A stretch of DNA of 64,000 nucleotides from JAVBJV01 sp031546815. Lineage in GTDB: Bacteria; Pseudomonadota; Alphaproteobacteria; Acetobacterales; Acetobacteraceae. Shown here one piece after another: positions 8,208 to 16,076 of the stretch (positions within the stretch are counted from its first letter, which is position 1; the number at the start of each line of letters is the position of its first letter). The stretch covers positions 62,001 through 126,000 of the forward strand of contig JAVBJV010000018.1 of assembly GCA_031546815.1 (NCBI GenBank), read 5' to 3'. The translations under genes and the position numbers were made by a program. The notes below the pieces were generated by a model, which was given only the letters and a program-made list of their open reading frames with translations, had not been told where the DNA came from and searched no databases.

Positions 8208-8906
8208 ATGCACAATGCCGCTCTGCCCACAGGTGAACGGATCTACGCCATCGGCGATGTGCACGGCCATCTGGATGCCTTGCGCGCGCTGCATGAAAAA
8301 ATCCGCGCCCATGCGCAGGACGCACCCAAAGCCGACATCACCCTGCTTTACGTTGGCGACCTGATCGACCGCGGTCCGGACAGTGCGGGGGTGGTCGATC
8401 TGGCGATGACCCCGATGCCTGACATGCGCAGCGTGGTGCTGATGGGCAATCACGAACGCATGATGCTTGATGCGCTGACCGGCGATACGGAGGCCGCACA
8501 TCGCTGGGTCGCCAATGGCGGCGAGGAAGCGCTGCAAAGCTGGAACGTCCCCCCCAGTGCGCCGCCCACGCAGTGGCACACATATATCTCGCAGCCCGTG
8601 CTGGAATTCCTGCGCATAATGCCGCTGTTTCATCGGGCGGGGGATTATTTCTTCGCCCACGCGGGCATCCGTCCCGGCATTCCGCCCGAGCGGCAGTCCG
8701 GGCACGATCTGCTGTGGATCCGCGAGCCGTTCCTGTCCTGGCCGCAACCGCTACCGGTGCGGGTGGTGCACGGCCATACGCCCACCCCACGACCCGAGAT
8801 TTTACCCCATAGAATCAACGTCGATACCGGCGCCGCCTGGGGCGGGCCGCTCAGTTGCGCCGTGCTGGAGGAAGGTCAGGTTTCCTTTCTGGAAGTCCCG
8901 ACCTGA
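8208..8906 (+). CDS. PPP-family serine/threonine phosphatase (metallophosphoesterase)
   Basis: A 232-residue calcineurin-like phosphatase. The three metal motifs are GDVHGH (residues 16-21), GDLIDRG (49-55) and GNHE (about 80-83), followed by the histidines in FFAHAGIRPG and VVHGHTPTP. This is the PrpA/lambda-phosphatase type found in many alphaproteobacteria, where it dephosphorylates proteins; an ApaH-type diadenosine tetraphosphatase would be longer. It is transcribed divergently from the ABC operon and upstream of hldE, but the 48-nt gap leaves co-transcription with hldE open. Confidence 0.92.
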   Translation: MHNAALPTGERIYAIGDVHGHLDALRALHEKIRAHAQDAPKADITLLYVGDLIDRGPDSAGVVDLAMTPMPDMRSVVLMGNHERMMLDALTGDTEAAHRWVANGGEEALQSWNVPPSAPPTQWHTYISQPVLEFLRIMPLFHRAGDYFFAHAGIRPGIPPERQSGHDLLWIREPFLSWPQPLPVRVVHGHTPTPRPEILPHRINVDTGAAWGGPLSCAVLEEGQVSFLEVPT

Positions 8907-8954
8907 TCGGGCTACGCTTGTCCTGCTCTTTCCACTGCGCTAGGCGAATGGATC

Positions 8955-10415
8955 ATGGACCCTAAAGACACGCTCTCTCTGGCCGATGCCGTCCGTCGTC
9001 TGAAGAAAACCACCGTTACCGTGGTGGGCGATGCGATGCTCGACCGCTATTGTTATGGCACGGTCGGGCGGATCAGCCCGGAAGCGCCGGTGCCGATCGT
9101 CTCGGTCGAGCGCGAGGTCGCCATGCCGGGTGGGGCGGGTAATGTGGTGCGCAACCTGACGGCGCTGGGCGTGCCGGTGGCGTTCGTGTCGGTGGTGGGC
9201 GATGACGAGGCGGGGTCGAACCTGACCAGTCTGGTCGGCGGACAGCCGAATGTGGAGCCGTGGCTGCTGGTGCAGGGTGGCCGCACCACCACGATGAAGA
9301 CACGGTATATCGCCTCGGGCCAGCAGATTTTGCGTGCCGACCACGAACAGACCGACGCGATCCAGCCCAAGCTGGCCGACCGTCTGGTGAAGATCGCGGG
9401 CGACGCAATTGCCGCGACCGACGTGACGGTGATTTCCGATTACATGAAGGGCACGCTGCCGGGCGATGTGCCCGCGCGGCTGATCGCCGCCGCCAAGGCT
9501 GCCGGTCGGCGCGTGATGGTGGATCCGAAAGGCCCCGATTACAGCCGCTATGCCGGTGCCGACATCGTCACCCCGAACCGCAAGGAACTGGCCGAAGCTA
9601 CCGGCATGCGGATTGACAGCGAGGAAGCGATCGTCGAGGCCGCCACCTGGCTGCGCACGGAATACGGTTTTGGCGCGGTGCTGGTCACCCGCAGCGAAGA
9701 CGGGCTGACATTGGTGGACGGCGCCGGGCCGCGCCACTACCCGGCCGAGGCTCCGGAAGTGTTCGACGTCTCGGGCGCGGGCGACACAGTGGTGGCGGTG
9801 GTTGCTGCTGGCATGGGCGCGGGCCTGCCGCTGGGCGTTGCGGTGCGGATCGCCAATATCGCGGCGGGGATCGTGGTCGGCAAAACCGGCACCGCGATCG
9901 CGCGCGAGAGCGAAATTCTGACCGCCCTGACCCCCGAAGGCGGCACGCTGCGCAAGGTGATGAACCGCGACGCCACCGCCGAACAGGTGGAACGCTGGCG
10001 CCAGCGCGGCTGGAAAGTGGGTTTTACGAATGGCTGTTTCGACCTGCTGCATCCGGGGCATGTGCATCTGCTGGAACAGTGCCGTGCCCAGTGCGACCGG
10101 CTGGTGGTTGGGCTGAACGCGGATTCCTCGGTGCGCCGCTTAAAAGGCCCCACACGCCCGGTGCAGCCCGAAGCGGCCCGCGCGGCGGTGCTGGCGGGAA
10201 TTGCCAGCGTGGATGCGGTGACAGTGTTCGAGGAAGATACCCCCGAAACGCTGATCGCCATGCTGCGTCCGGACCTGCTGATCAAGGGATCTGACTATAC
10301 GGTTGAACAGGTGGTCGGTGCGGAACTGGTGCAGGGCTGGGGCGGCAAAGTGCTGCTGGTCGACCTGCTGCCCGGCCATTCCACGACAGCCACGGTGAAC
10401 CGCCTGCGGGGATAA
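8955..10415 (+). CDS. hldE: Bifunctional heptose 7-phosphate kinase / heptose 1-phosphate adenylyltransferase
   Basis: A 486-residue two-domain enzyme of ADP-heptose synthesis for LPS inner core. The N-terminal ribokinase-like domain (about 1-330) shows GDAMLDRY, GGAGNV and the catalytic VSGAGDT. The C-terminal nucleotidyltransferase domain (about 350-486) shows TNGCFDLLHPGHVHLL and LIKGSDYTVEQVVGAELV. Both domains are complete and in the E. coli order. It points to a heptose-containing LPS, consistent with kdsB later in the window. The other heptose genes (gmhA, gmhB, hldD) are not in this window. Confidence 0.97.
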   Translation: MDPKDTLSLADAVRRLKKTTVTVVGDAMLDRYCYGTVGRISPEAPVPIVSVEREVAMPGGAGNVVRNLTALGVPVAFVSVVGDDEAGSNLTSLVGGQPNVEPWLLVQGGRTTTMKTRYIASGQQILRADHEQTDAIQPKLADRLVKIAGDAIAATDVTVISDYMKGTLPGDVPARLIAAAKAAGRRVMVDPKGPDYSRYAGADIVTPNRKELAEATGMRIDSEEAIVEAATWLRTEYGFGAVLVTRSEDGLTLVDGAGPRHYPAEAPEVFDVSGAGDTVVAVVAAGMGAGLPLGVAVRIANIAAGIVVGKTGTAIARESEILTALTPEGGTLRKVMNRDATAEQVERWRQRGWKVGFTNGCFDLLHPGHVHLLEQCRAQCDRLVVGLNADSSVRRLKGPTRPVQPEAARAAVLAGIASVDAVTVFEEDTPETLIAMLRPDLLIKGSDYTVEQVVGAELVQGWGGKVLLVDLLPGHSTTATVNRLRG

Positions 10416-10431
10416 GCGGCAGGCGTCCGGT

Positions 10432-11205
10432 TTACTGCCAGTCCAGCGACAGATAGCGCCGCATGGAGTTCGTGCGTTCAGGCGGCTGGCTTGGACGTGC
10501 GGGAAGACGGGCTCGCGTTATCTGGGCCAAGGTCAGACCGGTCTGGATATCGACCGCCATCTGGGCGGCACCTTCCACCGTTAGGTTGCCAGAATGGATA
10601 TCCCGTTCAACGCAGTCGGCCACAATCACGGCCCGATCCCGGATCATCGAACGTCCACTGATACGGCATTGGCGCGGATCGCCCGCCAGCGTCAGAAAGT
10701 CACCTCCTTGCCGCACCGTTTGGCGTCGAAGATTTCCGGTTTGCAAAGCCGCTGTCTCTTCGGCGAGAAGATCTGTCCTTTCCTGCGAGGACATGGCTTC
10801 GATGGCCGGTCCAACAAGCGCCAGATCTGAAATGTCCCCCGTTGCACTACGGGTGAACTGGCGTGTCCAATTCGCCTCTGTCACTGTTGTGCGAGCTGCC
10901 CCATTGGGTAGCGGCTGCATAGTCAGCACGCGACAACGCCGGGGTGTGCGTGGTGGACGTAGATTGTCCCCATGCAGGAGAATGTTCCCGATCGCTCCGT
11001 AGCCTTGCGTTATCTGCTGGCATTGCCGGGTGAGCGGCATATACGCCGTTTGCACGATCTCGACCGGTCCCGTTAGCGGCACGATCGGCCCACTTAACGG
11101 CAAGCTTTCCCGCACCGGCCCCGTCAACCCAGTGCCATCGCTGCCACATGCCGAAAGCAACACCAGACCCAGCATCGCACCGATGCCATGAATACGCGCC
11201 ATCAC
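10432..11205 (-). CDS. Predicted lipoprotein, paralogue of the next upstream gene; unknown function
   Basis: A 257-residue protein with a signal peptide and lipobox LLSAC (cysteine near residue 20), so likely anchored in the envelope. I do not recognise the family. It is clearly related to the 239-residue lipoprotein encoded just upstream: both have a PL-x-x-PV-x-(I/V)VQ(T/S)A motif and a TR-x-C motif after the lipobox, an RR/NCRR cysteine motif, FTRS-TG-(D/E)-(I/V)-S-D mid-protein, a GRS-x-(I/L)-R-x-R motif followed by DCV, and VDIQTG-x-TLA near the end. Conserved cysteines outside the lipobox suggest disulphides. It is the third gene of an operon led by a secreted protease. The C-terminus adds about 30 arginine/proline-rich residues. 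Confidence 0.8.
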   Translation of the reverse strand: MMARIHGIGAMLGLVLLSACGSDGTGLTGPVRESLPLSGPIVPLTGPVEIVQTAYMPLTRQCQQITQGYGAIGNILLHGDNLRPPRTPRRCRVLTMQPLPNGAARTTVTEANWTRQFTRSATGDISDLALVGPAIEAMSSQERTDLLAEETAALQTGNLRRQTVRQGGDFLTLAGDPRQCRISGRSMIRDRAVIVADCVERDIHSGNLTVEGAAQMAVDIQTGLTLAQITRARLPARPSQPPERTNSMRRYLSLDWQ

Positions 11206-11250
11206 TCAGATCCCCCATTTATCAATTAAAGAGGTAATGAATGATGTTTT

Positions 11251-11970
11251 TTATTCGGTAAACTCGTAAATCCGGATCGCCATGCCACGTCCACCTTCGG
11301 GGGTGGTGCTGGCACCGCGTTCATGGGCGGCCAATGTCGTGCCGGTCTGGATATCGACCACATACCGCCCGTGCACTTCCTGCGATCCGCCGCCCACGCT
11401 GGAAGCACTCACGCAATCCGTCACCAGCGCGTCGCGTCCGCGCAGAACCGAACGTCCTGTCACCGTGCAGCGTTGGTCCGCGCCATATTCCAGCACGTCG
11501 CCCTGCGCCACCATGCGCCGGTGCAGGCTGCTGGCGCGCAGGCCAATCACCATGCGCTGGCGGATCTGTGTGCGTTCTTCCGGGCGCAGCAAGGTGAAGG
11601 CGCGGCCGGTGACTTCCACATCGCTGACTTCACCCGTCGGGCTGCGCGTGAATGCGGTGCGTATGTCGGAGGCCTGCGGATTTTCCGGCACTACGGTGAT
11701 GCGCGCATTTCCGTCGGGCAGGCGCTCAACATTCAGGCGGCGGCAGTTCACCAGCGTGTCGGCGCGTGCCGTGCTGCCATCGCGCTGCATCATCCGGCAG
11801 GTGCGCGTGAACGGCCCCCAGGCGGATTGCACCACCTGCACCGGCGCTGCCAAGGGAACGACAGGCGCATCAAGCGTCAGCTCGTTCGGGAACCGGGGCC
11901 CGGCGACAGGTTCGGGCGCGGCGCACTGCGCCAGACCCAGACAGGCCAGAACGGCGAGCCGCGCCTTCAA
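11251..11970 (-). CDS. Predicted lipoprotein with cysteine pairs; unknown function
   Basis: A 239-residue protein with a short signal peptide ending in a lipobox-like LAQC (cysteine 16). After it come DAPVVPLAAPVQVVQSAW, TRTC, NCRRLNVE, AFTRSPTGEVSDVEV, QRCTVTGRSVLRGR and VVDIQTGTTLA. All of these have counterparts in the neighbouring 10432-11205 protein, so the pair arose by tandem duplication. Its start codon lies 1 nt after the stop of the upstream trypsin-like protease, which strongly suggests coupled expression. I know of no characterised family; the shared cysteines hint at a disulphide-bonded extracytoplasmic domain. Confidence 0.8.
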   Translation of the reverse strand: MKARLAVLACLGLAQCAAPEPVAGPRFPNELTLDAPVVPLAAPVQVVQSAWGPFTRTCRMMQRDGSTARADTLVNCRRLNVERLPDGNARITVVPENPQASDIRTAFTRSPTGEVSDVEVTGRAFTLLRPEERTQIRQRMVIGLRASSLHRRMVAQGDVLEYGADQRCTVTGRSVLRGRDALVTDCVSASSVGGGSQEVHGRYVVDIQTGTTLAAHERGASTTPEGGRGMAIRIYEFTE

Positions 11971-11971
11971 A

Positions 11972-13228
11972 TCAGCGCCGACGCTGACACTGGATCAGCA
12001 GGGTTGACGGATGCGCGATCTCGCCCACTTCGGCGGTGGGTCTGTTCGTGCCGTTGGTGGCCTGCTGCGGCGTGATGCGGTGTTCGCGCAGGAACGTCGC
12101 GGCTTCGGACCCTTTGATGGCGAAATTCACGTTCTGCGGAATGTCGCCCGTACGTTCGGCAATGCGCATCGCCGCCAGCTTCGAGACGATCACCCCGACC
12201 ACGCGCCCCTGCAGATCCAGCAGCGGGCCGCCGGAATTGCCCGGCTGCACGGGGGCGCTGATCTGGTAGTGCAGCTGATTGTCGCGCATCCCCGCCATGG
12301 CGCTGATGTTGCCGGTGGTCAGCGTGGGGCCGGACGACAGAATGTCGGTCAGCGGGAATCCATAGGTCACCACGTCCTCGCCACGACGGATTTCGGGCTG
12401 GCCGCGGAACGGCAGGATTGGGCCCGCATTGCCCTGCACATTCAGGATCGCCAGATCGCGGCCGGAATCCGCTGCCAGAACCGTTGCTTCAAGCACCAGG
12501 TCCGTGCTGGTGCGCACCGAGATGCGCTGGCAGCTGTTGACGACGTGCTGGTTGGTCAGCACGCGCTGACTGGCCACCACAAAGCCGGTGCCGGTCGAAA
12601 CCGTGCGATACTGGCCGTTGCGGCCACTGCGGGCCTGTTCGCGGCGGGCTTCTTCCTCGCTCAGCGCTTCCGGTTTTCCAGCCGTGCTGGGTGCCGGCGT
12701 TGCGCCCGCCCCGCGACGGGGTGTGGTGCCAGCGCGCGGAGCAGGCGGGGGAGCCGCGCTGCTGCCATCCAGTGCTGCGGGTTTACCGCCGGTGCCGCCT
12801 TCGGGAATGGGTTGGGGTATGCCTGGCCGAGCGGCAGGCGGTGTTGTGCCCGGCCGCCCTGGCCGGGTTGCGGCTGGCGGGCGCGTCGGTGCGGGGGCAT
12901 TGTCGTCCAAAGCGGAAGGCTTGCCGCTGGCATCCGGCTGCGCGGGCGTCGCCGGGCGTGCGGCGGGGGGCGGTGTGCCCGGTCGTCCCGGTCGGGTTGC
13001 TGCGGGCGGGCGTGTCGGCGCAGTGTCGTCCAAGGCGGCAGGTTTGCCGCTGGCATCCGGCTGCGACGGCGTGGCTGGGCGCGCGGCTGGCGGCGTTACT
13101 GCCGGTCGCCCCGGCCTGGTTGCGGCGGGTGGGCGTGCCGGAGTTTCGTCCAGGGCAGGGGGTTTTTGCGCCAGAGCGATGCTCGTCAGAGCAACAAAGG
13201 GAACGACAAAACGGAGGATGTGCGGCAT
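11972..13228 (-). CDS. Secreted trypsin-like serine protease with N-terminal proline-rich repeats
   Basis: A 418-residue protein: signal peptide (about 1-21, ending in ALAQ), a proline/alanine/arginine-rich region (22-190) built of repeats that each begin KPxAL, then an S1/S46-like HtrA-type protease domain. The catalytic triad can be read as H228 (LTNQHVV), D258 (SGRDLAIL) and S332 (QPGNSGGPLL). No PDZ domain follows; the protein ends about 85 residues after the serine with IQCQRRR. The ATG at 13228 starts a good signal peptide; the frame extends upstream to 13558 but that part lies antisense to the dehydrogenase gene. It leads the operon with the two lipoproteins. Confidence 0.88.
   Translation of the reverse strand: MPHILRFVVPFVALTSIALAQKPPALDETPARPPAATRPGRPAVTPPAARPATPSQPDASGKPAALDDTAPTRPPAATRPGRPGTPPPAARPATPAQPDASGKPSALDDNAPAPTRPPAATRPGRPGTTPPAARPGIPQPIPEGGTGGKPAALDGSSAAPPPAPRAGTTPRRGAGATPAPSTAGKPEALSEEEARREQARSGRNGQYRTVSTGTGFVVASQRVLTNQHVVNSCQRISVRTSTDLVLEATVLAADSGRDLAILNVQGNAGPILPFRGQPEIRRGEDVVTYGFPLTDILSSGPTLTTGNISAMAGMRDNQLHYQISAPVQPGNSGGPLLDLQGRVVGVIVSKLAAMRIAERTGDIPQNVNFAIKGSEAATFLREHRITPQQATNGTNRPTAEVGEIAHPSTLLIQCQRRR
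12785..13165 (-). repeat. Tandem coding repeats of a proline-rich segment
   Basis: Three direct repeats of about 120-138 nt encode units of 40, 41 and 46 residues in the protease (residues 22-61, 62-101/102, 103-148). Each reads KPxALDxx, then RPPAATRPGRP, then PPAARP, and the first two end QPDASG. Two degenerate restarts, KPAALDG and KPEALSE, follow. The DNA is similar enough to recombine, so copy number may vary between strains. Confidence 0.85.
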
Positions 13229-13331
13229 GTTCGGACCATGCTCTATCTGCGGATTATTCGTCAATCTGTATATATTGCGAAAATGTATAATTTCATCAAT
13301 ATAAGCAACCACCGGGTTATACGAGGGAAAC

Positions 13332-14243
13332 ATGCAGGGTTTGTTCATCGACGGCGGCACTGAACTGGGTAACGTATTTACCCGTATCAAAACCGCCACC
13401 GACCCGGACATTCGCGTCAACCCTGCCGCCCATGTGGAACCGCACGAACTGGCCGCATTGTTGCGCGGCCAGACGATCGTGTTGAACGACCACACCTTCA
13501 TGCCGACCGATGCCATGCGCGCCTGCCCGGATGTGCGACACGTGATTTTCCTCGGCACCGGCGCGCGCAGTTACATGAATATCGAGGAACTGGCCGAACT
13601 CGGCATCACCGTGCACATCATCCGCGGCTACGCCGACACGGCGGTGGCCGAACACACAATCGCGCTGATGTGGGCGGGTGCCCGCAACATCGCGCGGATG
13701 GACCGCGACGTGCGCACCGGGCAGTGGACCCGCAGCGAGGGTCTGCAACTGACCGGCAAGACGCTGGGGCTGGTTGGGTTTGGCGGCATTGCGGCCGAAG
13801 TGGCGCGCATTGCGGTGGGGTCCGGGATGAAGGTTCTGGCCTGGAACCGCTCCCCCAAAACCGCCCCCGGGGTAACCTTTACCGACCTCGACACCGTGCT
13901 GGCGGAAAGCCATGTCGTGTCGATGCACCTGCTGCTGACCGACGAGACTCGCGGCATCATCTCGGCTGAAAAAATTGCCCGGATGCGTCCCGGCGTGCTG
14001 CTGGTGAACACCGCGCGCGGTGCGCTGGTGGACGAGGGCGCGTTGCTTGCCGCGTTGGGCTCCGGACAGGTCGGGCACGCGGCGCTGGACGTCTTCGGGG
14101 TGGAGCCGCTGCCGGCCGGGCATCCGTTTACACGTTTGCCAAATGTAACGTTGACGGCGCACAGCGCGTTCCGCACCCCGGAAGCCAATGAAGCGCTGAT
14201 AACCCATGCGTTGGAAATCGCCCGCACAATTATCGTGAAATAA
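13332..14243 (+). CDS. D-isomer-specific 2-hydroxyacid dehydrogenase
   Basis: A 303-residue NAD(P)-dependent dehydrogenase of the phosphoglycerate dehydrogenase superfamily. The nucleotide-binding motif is GLVGFGGIAAEVA, and the catalytic set is visible: arginine in NTARGALVDEGAL, glutamate in DVFGVEPLP, histidine in LTAHSAFRT. The C-terminal ACT domain of long SerA is missing and the length fits the short form. The substrate (3-phosphoglycerate, glyoxylate/hydroxypyruvate or another 2-keto acid) is not decided by sequence; no serine-pathway neighbours are present. It is divergent from the protease operon; the 103-bp AT-rich gap 13229-13331 should hold both promoters. Confidence 0.9.
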   Translation: MQGLFIDGGTELGNVFTRIKTATDPDIRVNPAAHVEPHELAALLRGQTIVLNDHTFMPTDAMRACPDVRHVIFLGTGARSYMNIEELAELGITVHIIRGYADTAVAEHTIALMWAGARNIARMDRDVRTGQWTRSEGLQLTGKTLGLVGFGGIAAEVARIAVGSGMKVLAWNRSPKTAPGVTFTDLDTVLAESHVVSMHLLLTDETRGIISAEKIARMRPGVLLVNTARGALVDEGALLAALGSGQVGHAALDVFGVEPLPAGHPFTRLPNVTLTAHSAFRTPEANEALITHALEIARTIIVK

Positions 14244-14249
14244 TAACTA

Positions 14250-14306
14250 CAATACTCAGGTAATATAAAACTGGATCTGCCCAATATATTACTCGGTGAG
14301 GTATTG
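14250..14306. repeat. AT-rich imperfect inverted repeat downstream of the dehydrogenase gene
   Basis: CAATACTCAGGTAATATA at 14250-14267 is repeated inverted, with a few inserted bases, at 14285-14306, leaving a 17-nt loop. It lies 6 nt after the stop of the dehydrogenase gene. It has no U-run, so it is not a standard terminator; it could stabilise the transcript end. Confidence 0.4.
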
Positions 14307-14329
14307 TGAAAATAAACGGCATTTTCTTT

Positions 14330-14347
14330 GAATAATATGTATTATTC
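14330..14347. promoter_or_regulatory. Perfect 18-bp AT-rich palindrome upstream of the small secreted peptide
   Basis: GAATAATA, two bases, then TATTATTC form a perfect inverted repeat about 85 bp before the ATG of the small peptide, in the most AT-rich stretch of the window. Its shape fits a dimeric repressor/activator site; the binding protein is unknown. Confidence 0.4.
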
Positions 14348-14434
14348 TTAACTTATATTGACTCTCCCGCCCTGGCTGTGCAGGGTCTGGGAGACAGGTT
14401 CGTTGTATGTATCTGTCGAGCTGGAGACATGACC

Positions 14435-14605
14435 ATGAAAGCACTACTTCTCGCGGCCATAACGGTTCTGATGTTCAGTTTTGGTGCCGTATCGGCCAAC
14501 GCCGCTCCGGGCAGCTTCCCGGGTGACAACCGCTCAACCGTGCAGGAAGACGGTGCAACATCTTGCACGCCACGTCCGATGAACACCGAACAGGCCCCCT
14601 CGTAA
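14435..14605 (+). CDS. Small secreted peptide, unknown function
   Basis: A 56-residue product with a signal peptide of about 22 residues ending SANA-A, leaving a mature peptide of some 34 residues that is rich in proline, serine and threonine and has one cysteine (near TSCTPRP). The ATG at 14435 is preferred over the ATG 6 nt earlier because GGAG lies 8 nt before it. A rho-independent terminator follows directly, so it is a monocistronic unit. The upstream region is unusually AT-rich with two inverted repeats. I do not recognise the family; small periplasmic peptides of this kind are common but uncharacterised in alphaproteobacteria. Confidence 0.65.
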   Translation: MKALLLAAITVLMFSFGAVSANAAPGSFPGDNRSTVQEDGATSCTPRPMNTEQAPS

Positions 14606-14628
14606 GAGGGGCTTCAAGTCTGGAAGCG

Positions 14629-14661
14629 GGGCGCTGCATCTTTGGATGTAGTGCCCTTTTT
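14629..14661 (+). terminator. Rho-independent terminator of the small peptide gene
   Basis: A 12-bp stem, GGGCGCTGCATC with GATGTAGTGCCC (two G-U pairs), a TTTG loop and a five-T tail. A shorter perfect hairpin, CCCCTC/GAGGGG, precedes it and holds the stop codon of the peptide gene in its loop. Confidence 0.85.
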
Positions 14662-14676
14662 CATTGGGGCAGGGAA

Positions 14677-14750
14677 TGTCCCCGGCGGGATTCGAACCCA
14701 CGGCCCCAGGATTAGGAATCCTGTGCTCTATCCTGCTGAGCTACGGGGAC
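14677..14750 (-). tRNA. tRNA-Arg (anticodon CCT)
   Basis: The minus strand folds into a cloverleaf: acceptor GTCCCCG paired with CGGGGAC plus discriminator A, D arm GCTC/GAGC, anticodon stem CAGGA/TCCTG with loop TTCCTAA giving anticodon CCT (reads AGG), and T arm with GTTCGAAT. The 3' CCA is not encoded. It lies 40 nt downstream of the RidA gene. tRNA genes of this type can serve as integration sites, but there is no integrase or duplicated 3' end nearby. Confidence 0.96.
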
Positions 14751-14790
14751 ATACATCCCGCCCTATAAAGGTTTTTGCACGCGGGTGAAA

Positions 14791-15180
14791 CTACCCCTGC
14801 CGGCGGGCGGTGACCTCGATCTCGATGCGGATTTTCGGGTCGGCAAAGCCTGCTACCTGCAGCATGGTGGCGGCGGGGCGAGCCTTGGCAAAGGCTTCGC
14901 GCAGCAGTGGGAAGCATGGTGGAAAATCTGCCGCATTGCACAGGAAATACGACACCCGCACTACATCATCCAGCGACGACCCGGCCTCGGCCAATGCTGC
15001 GCCGATGTTCTTCAGCGTCTGCGCGCATTGCGCCATCACGTCATCGGTGATGGTCATCGTCGTGTAATCGAAGCCGGTGGTGCCCGAAACGAAGATCCAG
15101 TCCCCATCCACCACCGCGCGGCTGTAACCGATCTCGCGCTCGAAGGAGGATCCCTGGCTGATGTGCCGCCGTGCCGCCAT
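14791..15180 (-). CDS. RidA family protein (enamine/imine deaminase-like)
   Basis: A 129-residue protein of the YjgF/YER057c/UK114 family, which hydrolyses reactive enamines from PLP enzymes or acts on related small substrates. VDGDWIFVSGTTG, AQCAQTLKNI, VVRVSYFL and the C-terminal IRIEIEVTA match the family; the usual catalytic arginine before (F/Y)L... in the VRVxxFL segment is present, while the typical R-PAR-(S/T) motif reads ARPAATML, so the subgroup may not be the classic deaminase. Its ATG shares one base with the TGA of the enoyl-CoA hydratase gene, showing translational coupling. Confidence 0.88.
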   Translation of the reverse strand: MAARRHISQGSSFEREIGYSRAVVDGDWIFVSGTTGFDYTTMTITDDVMAQCAQTLKNIGAALAEAGSSLDDVVRVSYFLCNAADFPPCFPLLREAFAKARPAATMLQVAGFADPKIRIEIEVTARRQG

Positions 15181-15989
15181 CACGCTTGCACCGTGCCGGG
15201 CTTGAACCAGTCCGGACGGCGTTTTTCCACAAAAGCCGACAGACCTTCGCGTCCCTCGGCCGAGGCACGCTGCATCCACGATTCATGCGCCAGCTGTTCC
15301 ATGGCACGCTGATCCAGCGTCAGGCCATTGGCCGCCAGGAAGGACTGCTTCGTCACCGCCATTGCCTGCGGGGCGGACAGGAAGATCTCGTCCAGGATAT
15401 CGGCCAGACGCTGTTCCATGAAATTCGCGGCGACCACTTCGTGCACCAGCCCGATGCGGCAGGCTTCTTCTGCCCCGAAGCGTTCGCCGGTCAGCGCATA
15501 GCGGCGCGTGTGCCGCAGCCCCATCGCGTTGACCATATGGGTCGAGATCGGGGTCGGGGCGACGCCCACCCGCACTTCGGTGATGCCGAACTGCGCCTGC
15601 GGCGTGGCGAGCACCAGGTCGGCCGCGCAGACAATCCCGCAGCCGCCGCCGAAGCACGCGCCTTGCACCACGGCGATGGTGGGGCGCGGGAATTCGTTCA
15701 GCAACTGCATGGCGCGCGTGGTCGCCATCGATGCGGCGAAGGCCTGTTCCGGCCCGTATCCGGCGGCTTCTTTCAGCCAGTTGATGTCCGCCCCGGCCTG
15801 AAAATGCCGCCCCGCGCCGCGGATCACCAGCGCGCGCACATGCGGGTCGCGCTTCAGATCCTCCAGCCCCGAGATCACCGCGTTCAGCAGGTCTTCGTTA
15901 TAGGCATTGCCGACTTCGGGGCGGTTCAGCGTCACGGTCGCCACGCCGCGCGCATCGACCGACAGGAGAACGATTGGATTTGTTGTCAT
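15180..15989 (-). CDS. Enoyl-CoA hydratase/isomerase family protein
   Basis: A 269-residue crotonase-fold enzyme that acts on acyl-CoA thioesters in the cytoplasm. The oxyanion hole segments are AGRHFQAGADINWL and QGACFGGGCGIVCAADL, followed by TPQAQFGITEVRVGVAPTP with the glutamate position used by hydratases (here ITEVRVG). The sequence resembles the methylglutaconyl- or 2-(1,2-epoxyphenylacetyl)-type crotonases as much as EchA, so substrate is open. It forms a two-gene operon with the RidA-like gene, an association also seen in amino-acid or branched-chain catabolism. Confidence 0.9.
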   Translation of the reverse strand: MTTNPIVLLSVDARGVATVTLNRPEVGNAYNEDLLNAVISGLEDLKRDPHVRALVIRGAGRHFQAGADINWLKEAAGYGPEQAFAASMATTRAMQLLNEFPRPTIAVVQGACFGGGCGIVCAADLVLATPQAQFGITEVRVGVAPTPISTHMVNAMGLRHTRRYALTGERFGAEEACRIGLVHEVVAANFMEQRLADILDEIFLSAPQAMAVTKQSFLAANGLTLDQRAMEQLAHESWMQRASAEGREGLSAFVEKRRPDWFKPGTVQA

Positions 15990-16076
15990 TGGACACCTCT
16001 GCCCGATACGGTTGCATTACAACCGGCAGACGACAAGACCCTTCCATTTCCCGGCCCGTGGGGTCACATTCCCGGA

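Noticed and set aside
11972..13558. The 528-codon frame as the full protease
   Set aside because: The first 110 codons overlap the divergent dehydrogenase gene and promoter; the signal peptide starts at 13228.
14677..14750. tRNA-Arg as an attachment site of an integrated element
   Set aside because: No integrase, no direct repeat of the tRNA 3' end and only housekeeping genes nearby. The AT-rich stretch is noted as a separate observation.
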